DNA from: CAZCGA01 sp964498075
GTDB taxonomy: Bacteria > Desulfobacterota > Binatia > HRBIN30
Length of the DNA: 64,000 nt
Direction: 5' to 3'
NCBI GenBank assembly: GCA_964498075.1
Contig: CAZCGA010000020.1
Span: 1-64,000, forward strand
The translations under genes and the position numbers were made by a program. This document shows, in pieces, positions 59,569 to 64,000 of the stretch. Position 1 is the first letter of the stretch; every line of letters begins with the position of its first letter. The notes under the pieces were generated by a model that had not been told where the DNA came from, ran no database searches, and saw only the letters and a program-made list of their open reading frames with translations.

Positions 59569-61785
59569 ATGATGGCCGGCGGTCGTGCGGAGCTTCGCGT
59601 GGTTGAATCGCGTCGCGAGCTGCCTGACCACCAGCCTCACGCACGCCGCGCGTCTCGTCGGATTGCCCTGGTCGGAAACCCGAACGTCGGAAAAAGCGTC
59701 ATCTTTGGAGCCCTCACCGGGACATATGCGACCGTGAGCAACTATCCTGGCACCACGGTCGAGGTCACGCGCGCTGCCGGACGACACGATTCGACCCTCG
59801 AGATCGTCGATACACCCGGGGTGAACAGCCTGGCGCCGAACTCGGAAGATGAGCGCGTCACGCGCGACATCCTCCTGTCGGGCGTCGACTTGGTGGTACA
59901 AGTCGCAGACGCCAAGAACCTCGCACGCGCCCTCGTGGTGTCGCTCCAACTCGCGGAAGCGGGCCTGCCGTTCGTGTTGGTGGTCAACATGATGGATGAG
60001 GCGGCCGATCGCGGCTTGAGCATCGACGTGCCGAAGCTGCGGAGCGAGTTGGGCGTCCCGGTGATCCCGACCGTCGCCATCACGGGGCACGGCATCGCGG
60101 CGCTGCAGCAGACCCTGCACGCCGCCGCCAGGAGCCACTTCCGCGCGCGCTATCCCAGCGCCGTCGAACGGGCGCTGCTGCGCATCGAGCGGCTGCTCGC
60201 CGGGCATGACGTGGGGCCGCGCTGGCTGGCGCTGATGTGCTTGGCGGGCGACGAGACGTTGCGCCCGTGGCTGGTGGCGCACCTTCCGGAGTCGGCGCTG
60301 GCGACGCTCGATGCGGCGTACCAGGACATTCAGGCACACGTGCACGGCCGCGTGAGCTATCAACTGAGTCGAGCGCGGGCGCGCGCCGCGGAGCAACTCG
60401 GACGCGTCGTGACGCACGCCGTCAGCCAGCCGCAGCCCGCCGCGGACGCCGGCCGGCGTGAACGTGCCGTCGGCATTGCGGCGCTGGTTGCATGTCTGCT
60501 CCTGTTCGGTGGGGATCTCGGTGTGGTCGCGGGGATCGCGGACGGACGCGTACGGTTGGCCGCGTGGCTGGCGCTTGGCGGCGCCGGTATTGTGATCTAT
60601 CAGTCGGCGGGAATGCGCGCCGCCCTCGGCCGCTGGGCCGGTCAGCGACGCACGGGCCTCGCGGTCCTGGGCGTCGTGCTCTACGTGATGTACCGCTTCG
60701 TGGGGGTGTTCGCAGCGGGCACCTGCGTCGACTTCCTGGAGCACCGCGTGTTCGGCACCTACGTCAACACGTTCCTCACAAGCGGCCTCGATCGTATCGT
60801 CACCGACGCGATCCCGGCGGGCGGAGTCGTCGCGCGACTGGCGCACGTGATTCGCGATCTCCTCGTCGGACCGTACGGGCTGGTGACGGTCGCGCTGACG
60901 TACGCTCTGGCCATCATCCTGCCGATTGTCACCGCGTTCTTCATCGCCTTCTCGATTCTAGAGGACTCCGGTTATCTCCCGCGCCTGGCGATTCTGGTGA
61001 ACCGGCTGTTCCGCGGCATGGGTCTGAACGGCAAGGCCGTGTTGCCGATGCTGCTGGGCTTGGGCTGCGATACTATGGCGACGCTGACCGCACGCATCAT
61101 GGAGACCCGCAAGGAGCGGCTCCTGGTAACGCTGCTGCTGGCGCTGGGCGTGCCGTGCTCGGCGCAGCTGGGCGTGATTCTCGGCTTGTTCGGTGCCTTG
61201 CCGATGTGGGCGCCGCTGGTGTGGGGCGGCATGGTGCTCGGCGTCCTCTTCACGGTCGGCTTCTTGGCGGCGCGGCTGTTGCCCGGATCGAGCTCGGATC
61301 TCATCCTGGAGCTGCCGCCCATCCGCCGGCCGCAGCTCGCCAACATCGCCATCAAGACGATCGGTCGGCTGGAGTGGTACCTGAAGGAAGCGGTTCCCAT
61401 CTTCGTGCTCGGCACGCTGGTGTTGTTCGTCCTCGATGCCACCGGCGTCTTGAGTCGCATCGTTGCTGCAAGCGAGCCGGCGGTGGTCGGCGTGTTGGGC
61501 TTGCCCCCGAAAGCCGCGGAAGCCTTTCTGGTCGGATTCTTCCGTCGCGACTATGGATCGGCCGGCATCTACGCGCTCTTCCAGCACGGGCAGCTGACGC
61601 CGGTGCAGGCCGTGGTGGCGTTGGTGACCATCACGCTGTTCGTCCCGTGCGTCGCCAACTTCTTCGTGATCATCAAGGAACGCGGCCTGGCGACGGCGCT
61701 GGCGATCACCGCGTTCATCTTTCCGTTCGCATTCGGCGTGGGAGGCGTGCTGAACCTCGCGCTGCGCCTGAGCGGCTTGCAATGA
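59569..61785 (+). CDS. feoB: Ferrous iron transporter B
   Basis: 738 residues. The N-terminal G domain has G1 GNPNVGKS (36-43), G3 DTPG (81-84) and G4 NMMD near 142. A helical GDI-like domain follows, then a membrane part of about ten helices with the two Gate regions (LPMLLGLGCDTMATLTARIM and FVPCVANFFVIIKERG). It takes up Fe2+ across the inner membrane using GTP. The ATG at 59569 lies in front of an N-terminal tail of about 30 charged residues that most FeoB proteins lack. Confidence 0.93.
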   Translation: MMAGGRAELRVVESRRELPDHQPHARRASRRIALVGNPNVGKSVIFGALTGTYATVSNYPGTTVEVTRAAGRHDSTLEIVDTPGVNSLAPNSEDERVTRDILLSGVDLVVQVADAKNLARALVVSLQLAEAGLPFVLVVNMMDEAADRGLSIDVPKLRSELGVPVIPTVAITGHGIAALQQTLHAAARSHFRARYPSAVERALLRIERLLAGHDVGPRWLALMCLAGDETLRPWLVAHLPESALATLDAAYQDIQAHVHGRVSYQLSRARARAAEQLGRVVTHAVSQPQPAADAGRRERAVGIAALVACLLLFGGDLGVVAGIADGRVRLAAWLALGGAGIVIYQSAGMRAALGRWAGQRRTGLAVLGVVLYVMYRFVGVFAAGTCVDFLEHRVFGTYVNTFLTSGLDRIVTDAIPAGGVVARLAHVIRDLLVGPYGLVTVALTYALAIILPIVTAFFIAFSILEDSGYLPRLAILVNRLFRGMGLNGKAVLPMLLGLGCDTMATLTARIMETRKERLLVTLLLALGVPCSAQLGVILGLFGALPMWAPLVWGGMVLGVLFTVGFLAARLLPGSSSDLILELPPIRRPQLANIAIKTIGRLEWYLKEAVPIFVLGTLVLFVLDATGVLSRIVAASEPAVVGVLGLPPKAAEAFLVGFFRRDYGSAGIYALFQHGQLTPVQAVVALVTITLFVPCVANFFVIIKERGLATALAITAFIFPFAFGVGGVLNLALRLSGLQ

Positions 61786-61994
61786 CCCAGACAGAGCCCG
61801 ACACGACGATCACCTGCCCCGTATGCCGGACGCGCTACACCGAGGCGGAGGGACGCGCTTGCCGCGTGGACTGCCCGCTCCATCGGCAATGCCGGTTGCT
61901 GAGCTGTCCGTACTGTGCCCATGAGATTCCGGCCCCGTCGCGGCTGACGCGTTGGCTGGCCCGCCGGCTCGGACGCCCGGCTTCGGGGTCCTGA
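61782..61994 (+). CDS. Small Cys-rich protein in the feo operon
   Basis: 70 residues, ATGA overlap with feoB. CPVC (12-15), then CRVDCPLHRQC and CPYCAH give eight cysteines and two histidines in the first 47 residues, followed by an arginine-rich tail. A zinc- or iron-binding fold is likely. It is in the position of FeoC in other operons, but the sequence is not a FeoC winged helix. A role in FeoB regulation is only inferred. Confidence 0.7.
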   Translation: MTQTEPDTTITCPVCRTRYTEAEGRACRVDCPLHRQCRLLSCPYCAHEIPAPSRLTRWLARRLGRPASGS

Positions 61995-61999
61995 CACGC

Positions 62000-62656
62000 A
62001 TGCACATCGATCAGCACATCGAAGAGATCCTCGAGCGACTGTGGACGTTGCGCGAGCAAGCACTGACGGCGCCGCCGAACCTCGACGGGTACAGCTTCGA
62101 CTTCGATCCGGGCGCCGCGCTGTTGGAGGCCGAGCGCCGCGGGTGGATTGCACGCGCCCACGACCATCTCGAGCTGACAGCGAGTGGCGATGCGCGGGCC
62201 GCCGGCGTCATGCGCCGCCATCGTCTGGCGGAGCGACTGTTGTTCGACGTCGTGCACGTCGATACTGCGGCGATGGAAGCGGCCGCGTGCGAGCTCGAGC
62301 ACTCACACATCTTGTCGGAGGAGGCGACGGATCGGGTGTGCGCCTTCCTCGGGCATCCGCCGACGTGCCCGCACGACCGGCCGATCCCGCGCGGCCGCTG
62401 CTGCGAGAAGTTCACGCACGCGGTGCGCCCGCTGGTCACGCCGCTCAGTGAAGCCGGCATCGGCGGCGACTATCGCATCACCTTCATCGCCTCGCAGTCG
62501 CACCGCCGCCTCGATCGGCTGTGCGCCCTCGGCGTCGTACCGGGCGCGGTGTTGCGACTCCACCAACGCGCGCCGGCCTTCATCATCCAGGTGGGCGGCA
62601 CCGACATCGCCCTCGAGCCCGGCATTGCCGCCGACATCTTCGTCTTGCCCCAGTGA
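62000..62656 (+). CDS. DtxR-family metal-dependent regulator with FeoA-like C-terminus
   Basis: 218 residues from ATG 62000. The N-terminal winged helix is short; the dimerisation/metal part has LRHRLAERLLFDV-like MRRHRLAERLLFDVVHVD near 70, CELEHSHILSEEATDRV near 95 (with E and H ligands) and the C/H cluster in CPHDRPIPRGRCC. The last about 75 residues are a FeoA/SH3-like domain (LCALGVVPGAVLRLHQRAP). It probably represses feo genes when iron or manganese is plentiful. It follows the Cys-rich gene by five bases. Confidence 0.85.
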   Translation: MHIDQHIEEILERLWTLREQALTAPPNLDGYSFDFDPGAALLEAERRGWIARAHDHLELTASGDARAAGVMRRHRLAERLLFDVVHVDTAAMEAAACELEHSHILSEEATDRVCAFLGHPPTCPHDRPIPRGRCCEKFTHAVRPLVTPLSEAGIGGDYRITFIASQSHRRLDRLCALGVVPGAVLRLHQRAPAFIIQVGGTDIALEPGIAADIFVLPQ

Positions 62657-62796
62657 ATCCCGCAAGGACTGCGCGTCACAACGGCGCGACACGCACGCCG
62701 CCGTCGACCTGATCGCTCCGCTGCTCCGGGGGGGCAACGCTTTTGCGCTCCCCTCGGCATGATAGTACTCGTGCGGCGGGAGCTTGGTCGCCACTC
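62657..62796. other. Intergenic region between feo operon and membrane protein
   Basis: 140 bases with a GC-rich hairpin at about 62728-62754 (G-rich arm, then CTCCCC) lacking a T-run. No clear promoter is seen. Confidence 0.4.
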
Positions 62797-64000
62797 GTGT
62801 CTGGACGAAAGCAGAACGCGCCGCAGCGAACCTCGTGGGTGGTCGTCATCCTCCTGGGCGCGATTGCGCTCGCCTACGCCCACACCCGCCCGCGATGGAC
62901 GGATCTGAAGGTCATTGAGCACGACGTCATCTCTCTCTACGCGTACGTGCCGGCGGCGTTCATCTACCGCGACCTCTCCTTTACCTTCGTCGAACACCTC
63001 CCTGCGGATTTTCCGGGCCAGATCTGGCTGCGGAAAACCGAGAGCGGCGGTCGCGTGTTGAAGATGAGCTGCGGCACGGCCTTCCTGTATACGCCCTTCT
63101 TCCTGGTGGCCCACGTCGCGGCGAAGCTCCTCGGCATTCCGGCGAATGGGTATTCCTGGATCTATCAGTACTTCATCGTGCTCGGCGGGATCGCGTACGG
63201 TGTGGCGGGGCTCGTCATCCTGCGCGGTGTTCTTCTCGAGCTCTTCCCGGATCGCGTCGTTGGACTCACCCTTGTGTCAGTGTTCGCGGGGACCAATCTC
63301 CTCTACTACGCCACGGTCGAAAGCGGCATGACGCACGTGTACAGCTTCTTCCTGTTCGCCCTCTTTCTGCATCTCACGGTCAGATGGCACGCGCGGCCGG
63401 GATGGAGCTCGGCGCTGGGACTCGGCGTCCTGCTCGGCGTCATCACGCTGGTGCGGCCGAGCAACGCCGTCGTTGTTCTGGTGTTCCTTTTCTACGGAGC
63501 CGCAGATCTCCGCGCCTGGCGAGGAAAGCTCGCCTTGATGCAGCGGAACTCCCTGCAGCTCCTCTGCGCCCTGCTCGCGGCCATCGCCGTCGTGACGCCG
63601 CAACTGGCCTACTGGAAATACAACACCGGAGCTTGGCTCTATTACTCGTACGGCGACGAGGGCTTCTTCTTCTCCAAGCCGAGGATTGTCGAGGGGCTCC
63701 TCAGCTACCGAAAAGGGTTGCTGGTGTATACGCCGATCATGTCCTTCGCCTTCGCCGGGACGGTGGTTCTCTGGCGGAAGTCCCGCGGCTGGTTCTGGCT
63801 CGTCGTGACGTTCACGGCGGTCAACCTCTACGTCGTGTTCTCGTGGTGGTGCTGGTGGTACGGCGGAAGCTTCGGCCTGAGGGCGTTGATCGAGTCGTAC
63901 GCGATCTGGGCAATTCCGATCGCGGCAGTATACGAGAGGCTGCTGTCTTGCGGGCGGGTCGTGAGGAGCGTGGCTGTGCTGCTCATCGGGATCCTGGTAT
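62797..64000 (+). CDS. Polytopic membrane protein, GT-C glycosyltransferase-like, 3'-truncated
   Basis: The frame opens at a GTG at 62797 and runs to the window end without a stop (401 codons visible). About ten hydrophobic helices are seen, with a soluble loop after the first one. A DVISLYAY motif near 48 and a WWCWWYGGSFGLRALIES motif near 350 resemble ArnT/RgtA-type GT-C mannosyl- or aminoarabinosyltransferases that use polyprenyl-phosphate sugars, but the fold cannot be confirmed from the partial chain. The start is uncertain, with only a weak GGGAG 13 bases upstream. Confidence 0.6.
   Translation, partial: MSGRKQNAPQRTSWVVVILLGAIALAYAHTRPRWTDLKVIEHDVISLYAYVPAAFIYRDLSFTFVEHLPADFPGQIWLRKTESGGRVLKMSCGTAFLYTPFFLVAHVAAKLLGIPANGYSWIYQYFIVLGGIAYGVAGLVILRGVLLELFPDRVVGLTLVSVFAGTNLLYYATVESGMTHVYSFFLFALFLHLTVRWHARPGWSSALGLGVLLGVITLVRPSNAVVVLVFLFYGAADLRAWRGKLALMQRNSLQLLCALLAAIAVVTPQLAYWKYNTGAWLYYSYGDEGFFFSKPRIVEGLLSYRKGLLVYTPIMSFAFAGTVVLWRKSRGWFWLVVTFTAVNLYVVFSWWCWWYGGSFGLRALIESYAIWAIPIAAVYERLLSCGRVVRSVAVLLIGILV

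Noticed and set aside
62728..62754. Hairpin after the DtxR-type gene as a terminator
   Set aside because: The arms are G-rich but imperfect and no T-run follows the stem.
1..64000. CRISPR arrays, tRNA or rRNA genes, insertion sequences, prophage genes
   Set aside because: No regular spacer-repeat array, no transposase or integrase motif and no cloverleaf or rRNA-like segment was seen on either strand.

Overview
The window reads as chromosomal DNA of a GC-rich, Gram-negative, respiring bacterium. An outer membrane is implied by an Mla/MCE lipid transporter, an RND efflux pump with an outer-membrane channel, and several lipoproteins. The 10-base N run inside coxA suggests a draft or metagenome assembly. 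A deltaproteobacterium-like or Binatota-like lineage would fit the b6f-type cytochrome b, multihaem cytochrome, AGPS-like enzyme and TPR-cyclases, but this is a weak inference without a marker gene. I see no rRNA, tRNA, CRISPR array, insertion sequence or prophage.

Layout. 1-5974: a tandem array of cyclase/TolB-like/TPR signalling genes (one cut by the window edge, one with an internal deletion, one complete), with a VapBC toxin-antitoxin pair and the stub of another array member inside it. 6111-9216: glpD overlapping an alkyl-DHAP-synthase-like flavoenzyme. 9469-12186: two small zinc-ribbon proteins, an RluD-type pseudouridine synthase and a class V aminotransferase. 12223-15753 (minus): a FecR/DUF6600 surface protein, a proline-rich protein and a lipase. 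15797-19919: PlsB, a DUF151-PDZ lipoprotein and a small membrane protein.

19938-33778 is one long respiratory cluster. It holds a Rieske/cytochrome b6-subunit IV complex with an octahaem cytochrome c and a cupredoxin, then an aa3-type cytochrome oxidase with haem A and haem O synthases, two subunit III paralogues, subunit IV, SCO and DUF420. Several proteins of 45-96 residues lie between the known subunits. 33824-37766 (minus) holds two thioesterases, an SGNH hydrolase, a NamZ-type muramidase and a DOMON-like protein. 37853-41468 is an Mla-type ABC lipid transporter.

41503-49607 is the most unusual part: a duplicated cassette of DUF4056 lipoprotein, unknown exported protein, polyphosphate kinase 2 and K+-channel-like protein, with a CaCA cation/proton antiporter in the left copy. 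The left copy keeps only the last codons of DUF4056. In the right copy the class III PPK2 has been replaced by a class I PPK2, and a scar of the old gene's 3' end remains. I propose this as a polyphosphate/cation module.

49741-55766 encodes a tripartite RND efflux pump whose outer-membrane gene carries a BIME-like set of four hairpins in its first codons. 55828-59414 holds a GH63-like glucosidase and a DUF374 acyltransferase. 59569-62656 is an iron-uptake operon (FeoB, Cys-rich protein, DtxR-FeoA regulator). The window ends inside a polytopic, GT-C-like membrane protein. No gene-free stretch exceeds 300 bases.
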